From: Rheinheimera aquimaris
Lineage (GTDB): Bacteria; Pseudomonadota; Gammaproteobacteria; Enterobacterales; Alteromonadaceae
Length of the DNA: 64,000 nucleotides
Assembly: GCF_020531985.1 (NCBI RefSeq)
Contig: NZ_JAJAVQ010000002.1
Span: 434,001-498,000, forward strand
Direction: 5' to 3'
The position numbers and the translations under genes were made by a program. Numbering within the stretch: the stretch's first letter is position 1; each line of letters opens with the position of its first letter. Shown one piece after another: positions 52,611 through 61,217 of this stretch. The notes below the pieces were generated by a model. The model saw only the letters and a list, made by a program, of their open reading frames with translations. It had not been told where the DNA came from and ran no database searches.

Positions 52611-53390
52611 CTATAGCGCGAATGCGGGCAGCACGTGAATGACTATATCGACACAAAAGTGCGCAACCATAGCTGCGAACAGGCTCCTTCGCCAGAAGCA
52701 CCAACCATATAAGATGCCAACAGTGGTGTTACCTAATACTGTCCCTGCAATAGCAAAAGGCGATCCGGCTCCATAAGACAACAACTGTGGTAAGTGGGCT
52801 ACAGCAAACGCTACAGCAGAAATGACGATGATGCTCCATATCACTACCGCATGGAATTTTCTGTCTGGAAAAAGATGAAATCCGCACCATACCAAAAGGG
52901 TCATCAAGCCCAGTCGAAACCAGACCTCTTCTGCAACGGCAGCGCCAAATGATACCGACAATCCACCGACCACACCCCGATGTCCATACGCGGGGATTTC
53001 CGGCGGCAGATGCGACTCACTGAATTGGCGTATCAACAGAAGCAATGCGCCGAGAGCAAGCCCAAGAACACAAGCTAAGCCTGCATGCTCTGCGAATTTA
53101 CGCAAACAGCCGGATTCACCAGACAAAAATGCAGCGAATAACGGGCTTCCTAGCCCGACCTGAGGCCCCAATTGTAAACCGCACCAAATCGAAGGCAGCG
53201 TAATCACGCTGAGATACAGCAGGCTGGGCAATACAATCGAACTGAAACTCAATGAATTATCTACTCTGCCGAAAGCTAAACTCACTAGTTGTGCCGAAAT
53301 TATTAGCACAAAAAGAAAGGCGAATAGTGGGAAAATGGGCTTTTTTCGTGTCTCAACCAAGGCGTCGGCTGAATCTAAATGCTTCTGCAC
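52611..53390 (-). CDS. CPBP-family (CAAX protease-like) membrane metalloprotease
   Basis: 259 residues with about seven membrane helices. Motif 1 AAVAEEVWFRLGLM (EExxxR), and motif 2 in VAFAVAHLPQLL (FxxxH), with motif 3 near AMVAHFCVDIV (HxxxD). The layout fits Abi/CPBP glutamic intramembrane proteases; in bacteria roles include bacteriocin immunity and protein processing, unassigned here. Confidence 0.82.
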   Translation of the reverse strand: MQKHLDSADALVETRKKPIFPLFAFLFVLIISAQLVSLAFGRVDNSLSFSSIVLPSLLYLSVITLPSIWCGLQLGPQVGLGSPLFAAFLSGESGCLRKFAEHAGLACVLGLALGALLLLIRQFSESHLPPEIPAYGHRGVVGGLSVSFGAAVAEEVWFRLGLMTLLVWCGFHLFPDRKFHAVVIWSIIVISAVAFAVAHLPQLLSYGAGSPFAIAGTVLGNTTVGILYGWCFWRRSLFAAMVAHFCVDIVIHVLPAFAL

Positions 53391-53433
53391 CGGGCAGTTT
53401 CCTCATTTTTGGTTAATGCCCGCCAAAAACGTG

Positions 53434-53461
53434 AGCTACGTACGTTGAGTCGCGTAGCTCA
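53434..53461 (-). terminator. Stem-loop after GH13 amylase gene
   Basis: GAGCTACG (53434-53441) and CGTAGCTC (53454-53461), 12-base loop. On the minus strand it is followed by ACGTTTTTGG, a weak U tract. Located 77 bases past the amylase stop; probable but imperfect terminator. Confidence 0.4.
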
Positions 53462-53537
53462 GCAGCGTTTCATTTCTATTAGCTAAACTAGCTAACATTT
53501 AACTGTATATCAAATACGTGTCAGTGATTATTTAACA

Positions 53538-55421
53538 CTAACGTATATCCAGCACCAAAGTACCGCGTGCTGGCACGGTGAGTTGCTTGTCCAGCTTGAT
53601 CGTTTTGCCGCTAATCACCTCAGTTGCGGTTTTACCCTGCGGCAGCACTTCGCTAAAGCGTGCGAGATCCAGCGTTACCGGCTCAGATTGTTTGTTCATT
53701 ACTACCATCACGGTTTGCTTATCGTTGTAACGAAAGTACGTGTAAGTGCCGTTTTCGGGCGCGAAGTGCATCAGCTTACCGCTGTGAATAGCTGTGGCCG
53801 TTTTGCGCCAGTTCAGCAGGGTTTTCACCAGTTGCTGCGCGCTTTTTTGTGTAGCATTTAAGCCTTGGCCGGTAAAAGCGTTCACCTTGTCGCCAGCCCA
53901 GCCGCCGGGGAAATCAGCGCGCACTTTGCCGTCATCGCGGAACTTCGGGCTTTGCATGGCTATTTCGGTGCCGTAGAACATCTGCGGTATACCACGCATG
54001 GTTAGCAGGTAGCTGATAGCCATGCGGTACAGGTTAATATCTTCATTCAGCAGCGAGAAAATACGCGCTGTGTCGTGGTTGCCTTCAAAGGTAACCAGAT
54101 TAAACGGGTTGGCGTAGATATGATCGTTACTGAGCATTTCATACAGGCCAATCCAGCCACCGTTCCAGCTTTCATCGTCGTTCAGCGCTTTTAGCATGGC
54201 GTCGTACAGCGGAAAGTCCAGCATCGCTGGAGTGTGCGATACATAACCGTCTTTATTTTGTTTACCCGCCTGCCAATACGAAACGATTAGCGGGTTGGGG
54301 CTCCACTCTTCGCCAACAATATTAAACTGCGGGTACTCCAGCATAATACGCCGCGCCCATTCGCTTAAAAACTGCTTGTCGGCATAGCTGTAGGTGTCTT
54401 CACGGATGCCGGACAGGTTGGCATATTCTACCCACCAGATACTGTTCTGAATAAGGTAAGTCGCCAGCAGTGGGTGACGCTGGTTTAAATCGGGCATGCT
54501 GTCGACAAACCAGCCGTCGGTAAACTGTGCACTGTCGATTTTACTGGCGTAAGGGTCTTGCACAGTGCTGCGGCTATGGTTGGTGCCAATAAAGGGTTTT
54601 CCGGTTAAAAACTCCTGATTATTCAGCCAATTGTTATCTGGTAAATCTTTCAGCCACCAGTGCTCGTTGCCAATGTGGTTCAGAATAATATCCTGAATTA
54701 CCTTAATGCCTTTGCTGTTGGCCGCGGCAACGAAATCGCGGTACTGGCTGTTAGTGCCAAAGCGGGCGTCGATGTTGTACAGATCGGTAGCGGCATAGCC
54801 ATGGTACGAATAAGCGCTTTGGTTATTTTCCGTCAGCGGGGTTGGCCAGATAGTGGTGTAGCCCATATCGGCAATGTAACCCAGCGCACTTTGCATACCG
54901 GCTAAATCGCCACCGTGGCGGCCATTGTCATCAGCACGGTTTAGCTTGTCCGGCATACCGGGCTGATTGTCATTCGCCGGGTTACCATTGGCAAAGCGAT
55001 CCGGCACCAGCAGGTAAATAACATCGGCAGCACTGAAGCCCTGACGCTTAGCAGAGGCTTCACGTCGCTTAAGCAGCGGGTAATTATGGCTAAGTACTGT
55101 TTCGCCGTTGTGGCTAAACTGCAACGCGATATCACCAGGCTTAACGTTGGCCGCCAGCTCCAGGTTTACAAACAGATAGTTCGGGTTATTGGTGCGTTCT
55201 ACTCCGGTTAGGGTTACGCCATCGTAGTTAAGCGCCGGGGTTAGTTTGGCAATATCTTTACCGTACAGCATCAGTTGCAGCTCTGGGTGCTGCATACCGG
55301 CCCACCAGTTAGCCGGCTCTAAGCGTTCGATTTGAAAAGCCGGTGCTGCCTGGGCGTTAAGGCCACAGCTTAACACTGCCGCTGCCAACATGTTTTTAGA
55401 TAATAAGTTTTTGTTATACAT
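53538..55421 (-). CDS. GH13 cyclomaltodextrinase/neopullulanase-type alpha-amylase
   Basis: 627 residues. Signal peptide ending near LNAQA. N-terminal Cyc-maltodext_N beta domain (PAFQIERLEPANWWAGM...). Catalytic core: DIILNH, GIREDTYSY with nucleophile D342, IVGEEW with acid/base E371, and FEGNHDTAR. It is a periplasmic SusA-like enzyme that cuts maltodextrins. Starts at ATG 55421 within TAATG of the GH97 stop, so the two are one operon, behind the shared operator at 57524. Confidence 0.92.
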   Translation of the reverse strand: MYNKNLLSKNMLAAAVLSCGLNAQAAPAFQIERLEPANWWAGMQHPELQLMLYGKDIAKLTPALNYDGVTLTGVERTNNPNYLFVNLELAANVKPGDIALQFSHNGETVLSHNYPLLKRREASAKRQGFSAADVIYLLVPDRFANGNPANDNQPGMPDKLNRADDNGRHGGDLAGMQSALGYIADMGYTTIWPTPLTENNQSAYSYHGYAATDLYNIDARFGTNSQYRDFVAAANSKGIKVIQDIILNHIGNEHWWLKDLPDNNWLNNQEFLTGKPFIGTNHSRSTVQDPYASKIDSAQFTDGWFVDSMPDLNQRHPLLATYLIQNSIWWVEYANLSGIREDTYSYADKQFLSEWARRIMLEYPQFNIVGEEWSPNPLIVSYWQAGKQNKDGYVSHTPAMLDFPLYDAMLKALNDDESWNGGWIGLYEMLSNDHIYANPFNLVTFEGNHDTARIFSLLNEDINLYRMAISYLLTMRGIPQMFYGTEIAMQSPKFRDDGKVRADFPGGWAGDKVNAFTGQGLNATQKSAQQLVKTLLNWRKTATAIHSGKLMHFAPENGTYTYFRYNDKQTVMVVMNKQSEPVTLDLARFSEVLPQGKTATEVISGKTIKLDKQLTVPARGTLVLDIR

Positions 55422-57448
55422 TATTTTTCTGCCTTAAAGCGAATAGCAGCACCGCCACTGGTGGCCAGCGGCAGCGTTAAGCTGTCGGCGGCAGTAACGC
55501 TTTTCTGCTCGATGATCATCTCGTACGGCTTGGTGCGCCAATCGGCGTCTTTGCCGTCACGGTAAATTTGCGCCGTAAAGCGCTTACCGGCCGGTAAAAA
55601 GTCCAGTTTTACTGTTACTGTGCGCGCTTGTTCGTCAGTCAGCGCGCCTAAGTACCAGTCAGCGCTGTGTTTATCCTGGCGGGCAAACACAACAAAATTA
55701 CCGACTTCGCCCTGCAGAGCTTTACTCTGCGCCCAGTCGGTTGGCACGTCTTTAATAAACTGAAAGGCTTTCGGGTGCGCGGCATAATGCTCGGGTAAGT
55801 CGGCCACCATCTGGATCGGGCTATACAGCACCACATACAGCGCCAACTGTTTAGCCAGCGTGGTTTGTACCCGGTTCTCGGCATCTAACCCTTTATAGGC
55901 CAGGTTAAAAATGCCGGGGGTAAAGTCCATCGGGCCGGACAGCATACGGGTGAAGGGCAGCATCGCGGTGTGCTCCGGCGGGTTTGGTGGTGAGCCCCAG
56001 GCGTTGTACTCCTGGCCACGGGCGCCTTCGCGGCTGATCCAGTTCGGGTAAGTGCGGCGCAGGCCGGTGTCTTTAATTGGTTCATGGGTGTTAATACTAA
56101 GCTGGCGTTTCGCCGCTTCGGTCACCGAGTACAGATAATGGTTTACCATTAACTGGCCGTCGTGCCACTCTTTACGTTCTATGCCGTTTTCGTCTATGTG
56201 GGTAGCCTGGCCACCGTCGGCCACATAACCGGTTTTAATCTGGCTGACGCCGTGTTTGGCGTATAAATCATAAGCGTCGGCCATTTGCGCTTCGTAGTTG
56301 CTGATATGGCCCGAGGTTTCGTGGTGGCCAATCAGTTTCACGCCTTTTGCTTTGCCATAGGCAGTAATGGCGGCTAAATCAAAGTCCGGGTAAGGCGTAG
56401 TGAAGTTAAACACAGCACCGTTTAAAAACCATTCACCGTCCCAGCCCTGGTTCCAGCCTTCTACTAACACACCGTCAAAACCGTTTTTGGCGGCAAAATC
56501 AATATACGCTTTAGTGTTAGCTGTAGTGGCGCCATGCTTGGGGCCGCTGCCCCAGCTTTGTGTTTCCAGGTGCATGCCCCACCAGATGCCGGCATATTTC
56601 CCCGGTTTTACCCAGGACACATCGCCGAGTTTATTCGGTTCGTTCAGGTTTAAAATCAGATCAGAATTTAACAGGCCTATGGCATTATCTGCTATCTGAA
56701 TGGTGCGCCACGGCGTGGTGAAACTGCCGTTGGTTTTAACCCGGATACCGTCTGACCAGGGTGTTAAATCGCTTTTCAATACACCGTCGCGCTGCTGATC
56801 CAGCACCATGCCGGCAAAATCAACCAGTGCTGCTTCATGAATACTCAGATGCACGCCGGTTGGCAGTTTAAAGGTAAAAGGTGTATGAGCGCGGTCTACC
56901 TCGTTCAGCGCTGTGGTGCGGTACAGCATTTCGTAGCGGTTCCAGCCCCGGCCCGGGATCCACCAGGCGGTAGTCTGTTTACTGTCGTTAATGCGAAACT
57001 CGGTCAGCTCGTCAATAATATCCAGCTTATCCACACCCTGGTCTGGCACTTCGTAACGAAAACCGAGGCCGTCGTTAAACAGTTTAAAGCGCAGTGTAAA
57101 AGGCGCCTGGCGCTCAGGGTGTTTTAACGTCACCACCAGTTCGTTATGTTGATCTACAACTGTTTCGCGCTCGCCCCACGGCTGTTGCCAGGTTTGGTTA
57201 ACACTGTTGCGGCTGTGTGCGGTAATTTTGTAACCCTTACCTAAGGCAGGTAGCTGTAAAAAGCGAAAGCCCAGTGCCGAGGGCGCGATAACCTGCTGCT
57301 GATGAAACTGCACCTGATAGGTCAGGGCAGTGTCATCCAGCGTCAGTTCAATACTGCCATCGGGTGAGGTAACACTAAGGCTGGCTGCCAGCAGTGAACA
57401 CGGCGTAAGCAAAGCTGCCAGCAGGCAGGGAATGACAGACAGGCGCAT
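55421..57448 (-). CDS. GH97 alpha-glucosidase (SusB-like)
   Basis: 675 residues. Signal peptide ending near PCSLLAAS. The N-terminal beta domain is followed by the TIM-barrel core with VEGWNQGWDGEWF, HHETSGHISNYEAQM (His-Glu), QIKTGYVADGG, NTHEPIKDTGLRRTYPN and SREGARGQEYNAWG. The last carries the catalytic Glu pattern of inverting GH97 enzymes. Likely cleaves terminal glucose from maltodextrins in the periplasm. First gene of the GH97-GH13 operon; its promoter region holds the 57524 operator. Confidence 0.92.
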   Translation of the reverse strand: MRLSVIPCLLAALLTPCSLLAASLSVTSPDGSIELTLDDTALTYQVQFHQQQVIAPSALGFRFLQLPALGKGYKITAHSRNSVNQTWQQPWGERETVVDQHNELVVTLKHPERQAPFTLRFKLFNDGLGFRYEVPDQGVDKLDIIDELTEFRINDSKQTTAWWIPGRGWNRYEMLYRTTALNEVDRAHTPFTFKLPTGVHLSIHEAALVDFAGMVLDQQRDGVLKSDLTPWSDGIRVKTNGSFTTPWRTIQIADNAIGLLNSDLILNLNEPNKLGDVSWVKPGKYAGIWWGMHLETQSWGSGPKHGATTANTKAYIDFAAKNGFDGVLVEGWNQGWDGEWFLNGAVFNFTTPYPDFDLAAITAYGKAKGVKLIGHHETSGHISNYEAQMADAYDLYAKHGVSQIKTGYVADGGQATHIDENGIERKEWHDGQLMVNHYLYSVTEAAKRQLSINTHEPIKDTGLRRTYPNWISREGARGQEYNAWGSPPNPPEHTAMLPFTRMLSGPMDFTPGIFNLAYKGLDAENRVQTTLAKQLALYVVLYSPIQMVADLPEHYAAHPKAFQFIKDVPTDWAQSKALQGEVGNFVVFARQDKHSADWYLGALTDEQARTVTVKLDFLPAGKRFTAQIYRDGKDADWRTKPYEMIIEQKSVTAADSLTLPLATSGGAAIRFKAEK

Positions 57449-57523
57449 AAAGATTTCCGGTACAGTGACAAAGCTTTTACCCTAGAGCATTGCACCAGTT
57501 TGCAGCAAGGTAAAAGCCGGCAC

Positions 57524-57537
57524 TGCATACGTATTCA
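57524..57537. promoter_or_regulatory. Operator-like site TGCATACGTATTCA (inverse of 31727 site)
   Basis: The minus-strand reading is TGAATACGTATGCA, identical over 14 bases to the site at 31727-31740 between GH13 lipoprotein and sugar MFS. It is 76 bases upstream of the GH97 start, a position suitable for repressor action. Confidence 0.65.
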
Positions 57538-57568
57538 GCCACTGCCCTGACCAGTGAGTGTGCCACTG

Positions 57569-58816
57569 TTATCCGGTTAATGCTGCAATTTGGCGCTGTA
57601 AAAAGCGCTGCTCCGGTAATTGTTTACACAGCTGCAGTGCTTGCTGATAGGCATACAGCGCCTCTTGATTGCGGCTAAGTTGGCGCAGTAAATCGGCTTT
57701 GGCAGCATACAGCAGATGGTATTGGCTAAGTTGCCCGTGCTGTTGCAGCTGTTCAATGAGTGGTAACGCTGCAGCCGGGCCGTCACGCATTGCTATGGCA
57801 ACTGCCCGGTTTAATGCGACTACCGGTGACGGGTCGGCCTGTGAGAGCAGGTTATACAGGCCGCAAATCTCCTGCCAGTCGGTTGCGGCACTGCTTGGCG
57901 CTTCACTGTGTAATGCGGCTATGGCTGCCTGCAGTGTATAGGGGCCAATACGGCGGGTACGCAGTGCCCATTGCACCAGTTCGCCGCCTTCGCGTATTTC
58001 ATCCTGTTGCCACAGGCTGCGGTCCTGTTGTGGTAATAATACTAACTCGCCGTCGCCAGATACCCGGGCGTGGCGGCGGGCATGTTGCAGCAGCATCAGC
58101 GCCAGTAAGCCGGCGGTTTCGGCGTCGGGCAGCAGTTCAAGCATTAAGCGGCCAAGCCGGATAGCTTCGTCACTTAAACTGATATCAAGCAGCACTGTGC
58201 CCATAGAGGCTGAATAGCCTTCATTAAACAGCAGGTAAATGACCTGTAATACCGCATCCAGCCGCTGTGGTAACTCGGCCGGCGGCGGTACTTCATACGG
58301 GATGCGGGCGTCGCGTATTTTACCTTTCGCCCGTACGATGCGCTGCGCCACAGTGGGCGCGTTGGTTAGAAAAGCACTGGCAATTTGCTCGGTAGTCAGG
58401 CCGCATACTTCACGCAGTGTTAATGCCAGCTGGGCATCGGTGGCTAAACTGGGGTGACAGCAGGTAAAAATCAGCCGCAGCTGATCGTCCGCAATTACCT
58501 CAGGCTCGGCAGCATCTTCTGTGCTCAGCTGTGCCAGTAATTCATTGGGTAAGTGGGTTAAGCGCGATGTTTTACGCAGCTGATCTATGGCTTTAAAGCG
58601 CCCGGCAGATACCAGCCAGGCCACCGGGTTTGCTGGCAGGCCCTCGACAGGCCATTGTTGCAACGCTGCATGAAAAGCCTCGTGCAGCGCTTCTTCGGCC
58701 AGCTCAAAGTCACCCAGCAGCCGGATCAGCGTCGCCAGTACCTTACGTGATTCACGCTGGTACATGGCACTTAGCTGAGCGCGTACCTGGCTGGCCTGAG
58801 CGGGATTAACCGGCAT
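57569..58816 (-). CDS. ECF42-type RNA polymerase sigma factor
   Basis: 415 residues. Sigma-2 region at the N-terminus ([22 protein letters not shown]) and sigma-4 helix-turn-helix ([27 protein letters not shown]), then a long C-terminal DUF6596/TPR-like extension (from about residue 185) that replaces an anti-sigma factor in this class. ECF42 factors are typically encoded with DGPF/YCII-like proteins, exactly as here. The signal and regulon are unknown. Confidence 0.88.
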   Translation of the reverse strand: MPVNPAQASQVRAQLSAMYQRESRKVLATLIRLLGDFELAEEALHEAFHAALQQWPVEGLPANPVAWLVSAGRFKAIDQLRKTSRLTHLPNELLAQLSTEDAAEPEVIADDQLRLIFTCCHPSLATDAQLALTLREVCGLTTEQIASAFLTNAPTVAQRIVRAKGKIRDARIPYEVPPPAELPQRLDAVLQVIYLLFNEGYSASMGTVLLDISLSDEAIRLGRLMLELLPDAETAGLLALMLLQHARRHARVSGDGELVLLPQQDRSLWQQDEIREGGELVQWALRTRRIGPYTLQAAIAALHSEAPSSAATDWQEICGLYNLLSQADPSPVVALNRAVAIAMRDGPAAALPLIEQLQQHGQLSQYHLLYAAKADLLRQLSRNQEALYAYQQALQLCKQLPEQRFLQRQIAALTG

Positions 58817-58831
58817 TGATCTGCAGCCAGC

Positions 58832-59176
58832 TCAGACGTCGAGCTGACGTACCGGTCGCACTTCGACCGAGCCAACCCGCGCAGCCGGTATGCCGCTGGC
58901 GATCTGTATTGCCTCGTTTAAGTCATGGGCATCTACCAGATAAAAGCCTGCCAGCTGTTCTTTGGTTTCAGCAAAGGGGCCATCAGTAATACTGACTTTA
59001 CCGCTACGCACCCGGATGGTGGTGGCAGTGCTGACCGGTTGCAGGGCTTCTGCCGCCAGCATGCGGCCACTGTTATGCACTTTTTCCGCATAAGCCTGGC
59101 ACTCGCTGTCGTGCGGGCTGTCAGGCAGGCTGTGCAGCGTGTTTTCGTCACTGTACACCAGACAAAGGTATTTCAT
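58832..59176 (-). CDS. DGPF/YciI-like protein, partner of ECF42
   Basis: 114 residues; the YCII-related fold with MKYLCLVYSDENTLHSLPDS and the diagnostic DGPFAETKEQLAGF (D65-F68). Located 15 bases before the sigma gene. In other species it modulates or is controlled by the ECF42 sigma. AAGGAG ribosome site. Confidence 0.88.
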   Translation of the reverse strand: MKYLCLVYSDENTLHSLPDSPHDSECQAYAEKVHNSGRMLAAEALQPVSTATTIRVRSGKVSITDGPFAETKEQLAGFYLVDAHDLNEAIQIASGIPAARVGSVEVRPVRQLDV

Positions 59177-59186
59177 GCTGTGCTCC

Positions 59187-59621
59187 TTATGGGGTTAGGT
59201 CTGACAGAATAGCACCGGTTTGCATGTCAAATGGCATCGAGTAATGCTCGTGCACCACTTGCCAGCCATTACTGCCATGTTGCCAGCACTGGGTGGCGCG
59301 CATCCAGCATTTTTGCAGTTCGCCTTTGTCGTTGGTGCCACCGCAGTGGGTTAAAAAGTGGGTAAACGCCAGCTGTTCTGCAGCTTGTATTTGCAGCTGG
59401 TGCATTTCAAAAAAAGACTCGCCGCTGCAAAACTCCATACAGCGTTGCCAGTGTGCGCGGTAGTCGGCCAGACCTTTAAACTGCAACTGACCAATGGCGT
59501 CGAAGGCGACAATGTCGTTATGGTAGATACTGGTAATAGCCGCGACATCTTTTGCTCTTACCGCACGTAGCCAGCTATTTAGCAAATCGCTGATCTGTTG
59601 TGCCTGTTTTACCTGATTCAT
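59187..59621 (-). CDS. SnoaL-like/NTF2-fold protein
   Basis: 144 residues. SDLLNSWLRAVRAKDVAAITSIYHNDIVAFD is the NTF2/SnoaL opening; FLTHCGGT and VVHEHYSMPFD close the fold. Ligand unknown. It sits first in the same-strand cluster with the DGPF and ECF42 genes (10-base gap), so it is probably co-regulated. Confidence 0.8.
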   Translation of the reverse strand: MNQVKQAQQISDLLNSWLRAVRAKDVAAITSIYHNDIVAFDAIGQLQFKGLADYRAHWQRCMEFCSGESFFEMHQLQIQAAEQLAFTHFLTHCGGTNDKGELQKCWMRATQCWQHGSNGWQVVHEHYSMPFDMQTGAILSDLTP

Positions 59622-59699
59622 TTGTTGCTCCTGTTATTACCATCCAAGGTATAACTGGTCGCAATAGGCGGCACCGATTCGACAGGGCGGTGAAATTAT

Positions 59700-60926
59700 T
59701 TACAGACTTTTTTTCGGTGGCAATGCAACATTGGCGAAAATAAGCCCGGCAATCAGTGACATAAAAATTAAAAAAGTTTGCTGGCCAATGCCGTCGGATA
59801 CGACAAAATCCTGGCCGGAAATCAGTGAGTTTAAGCCAATATAAGTTTTACTGCCGGGTACCAGTACGATAAGGCCGTGCATCGCCACGATAACCGCCGG
59901 CGCCTTTGCCAACCGGGTAAACAGGTTGCTATACAGGCCAACGGCAAAAGCACCGAGAAACGCGCCCAGTGTATAGTCGAACATAGCGGCGCCGGTAATA
60001 CTGACGGCATAGGCAATAAAACCCGACGCCAGTGACCACAGTGTATATTTAAGCCGGCTTTTAAACAGAATAATCAGCGAGATACCTAAAATGCCAATCG
60101 CCAGCCAAGCAAAGCTGTGTGGTATCGGAGCAGGCTGCACAAAATCGACCGTGCCAAACAGACGAAAGCCCAGCGCTATACCCAGAAAAGCGCCAAAGTA
60201 CAGCTTAAACAGCAGCATTAGCGCATCCATAATGCGGGCGTTACCTGACACCAGGTGCCGCGCCGCCAGTTCGGCAAAGCCCAATGTTAATGCCAGGCCG
60301 GGAATAAACGGAATAATCGCCGACAGCACTACTAAGCGGATATTAACGCCGGGGTCGATATAACGGCTGATGGCGCAGGCAGCCAGTGCAGCGGCCAGTG
60401 CCACTAAAGGTTCAAGCATATTGGCAATACGCGCTGAGCGCGCAGCCCAAAGCATAAAGCCGTATACCAGCAACGACAGTAAAGACGACCACAAGACATC
60501 GTTCCAGCTGGTGGCCATTAACATGGCAAAAGCGCCGCCGGACATCATCATCGCCAGCGCCGTAGCGCCTTTGCCATAAGGGTTAGGGCGGGCGTCTATT
60601 GCATCCAGCAGGGCATCGGCTTCGTTCAGGCTGACTTTACCCTGCAGCACCTGATCGGCCAGTTCGTCAGTGCGTGATAAGGCACCAAGATCCAGATCGC
60701 CCGGGTTAACACGGGCGGCATGGGTATATTCTTGCTCGTGGCCTTCGGTCCAGAGCACAAAGGTCATTGATGTCGGCGAAATGATATAAGAGCCTTTCAG
60801 ACCAAGGTGGATGGTCAGCTCGGCCAGGTGGGCTTCAAGCCGGTATGCCGGTGTGCCGTACTTATGCAGCATTTTGCCGATTTTGACGATAAATTTACGT
60901 TTCTGGGTAAAGTCGGCATTTAGCAC
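59700..60926 (-). CDS. ThrE-like threonine/serine exporter family membrane protein
   Basis: 408 residues. The N-terminal DUF1212-type domain (about 1-240) begins KRKFIVKIGKMLHKYGTPAYRLEAHL, and the C-terminal DUF3815-type half (about 260-400) includes the GAFLGAFAVGLYSNLFTRLAKAPA segment. Ten membrane helices. ThrE-type proteins export threonine and serine; YjjP/YjjB members export other acids. The substrate is not determined. Confidence 0.87.
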   Translation of the reverse strand: MLNADFTQKRKFIVKIGKMLHKYGTPAYRLEAHLAELTIHLGLKGSYIISPTSMTFVLWTEGHEQEYTHAARVNPGDLDLGALSRTDELADQVLQGKVSLNEADALLDAIDARPNPYGKGATALAMMMSGGAFAMLMATSWNDVLWSSLLSLLVYGFMLWAARSARIANMLEPLVALAAALAACAISRYIDPGVNIRLVVLSAIIPFIPGLALTLGFAELAARHLVSGNARIMDALMLLFKLYFGAFLGIALGFRLFGTVDFVQPAPIPHSFAWLAIGILGISLIILFKSRLKYTLWSLASGFIAYAVSITGAAMFDYTLGAFLGAFAVGLYSNLFTRLAKAPAVIVAMHGLIVLVPGSKTYIGLNSLISGQDFVVSDGIGQQTFLIFMSLIAGLIFANVALPPKKSL

Positions 60927-61014
60927 TTAGCGCGTCCATCGGGGTTGTTAACCCGGTCATTGTAAAGGAAAAACTAAATCAGATATATGCAAAGCAACAT
61001 TACTATCGCCAAGG

Positions 61015-61216
61015 CTGATCGATTTGCTTTAAACCGACCGTTGAAGCCCTGGACGGGCGAACAAATTCGTCGGGAACGAATTTGAACAGCTCCGCTGGCC
61101 CAGAGGGGGAACTTCGGGAAAGAAGTTCATAAACGAGCCTACAGGGATGTATTTACGGCGTGTCGGTGTAAGCAAACCGGTCAGTCTTTTTCTCAACCGA
61201 CCGGATGTATCCGGTT
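61015..61216. repeat. Structured non-coding element with nested stem-loops
   Basis: Intergenic between the ThrE-like gene and GH31 stop (291 bp in all). CAAATTCGT (61062-61070) pairs with ACGAATTTG (61076-61084), GAACTTC (61109-61115) with GAAGTTC (61122-61128), and CCGGAT (61201-61206) with ATCCGG (61209-61214). Segments such as CCTACAGGGATGTATTTACG look like a dispersed repeat rather than a promoter. No copy was seen elsewhere in this window. Confidence 0.5.
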
Positions 61217-61217
61217 G

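Noticed and set aside
53505..53522. AAATACGTGT as a third copy of the maltodextrin operator
   Set aside because: Only part of the 14-base motif matches and it lies downstream of the amylase gene, not in a promoter.
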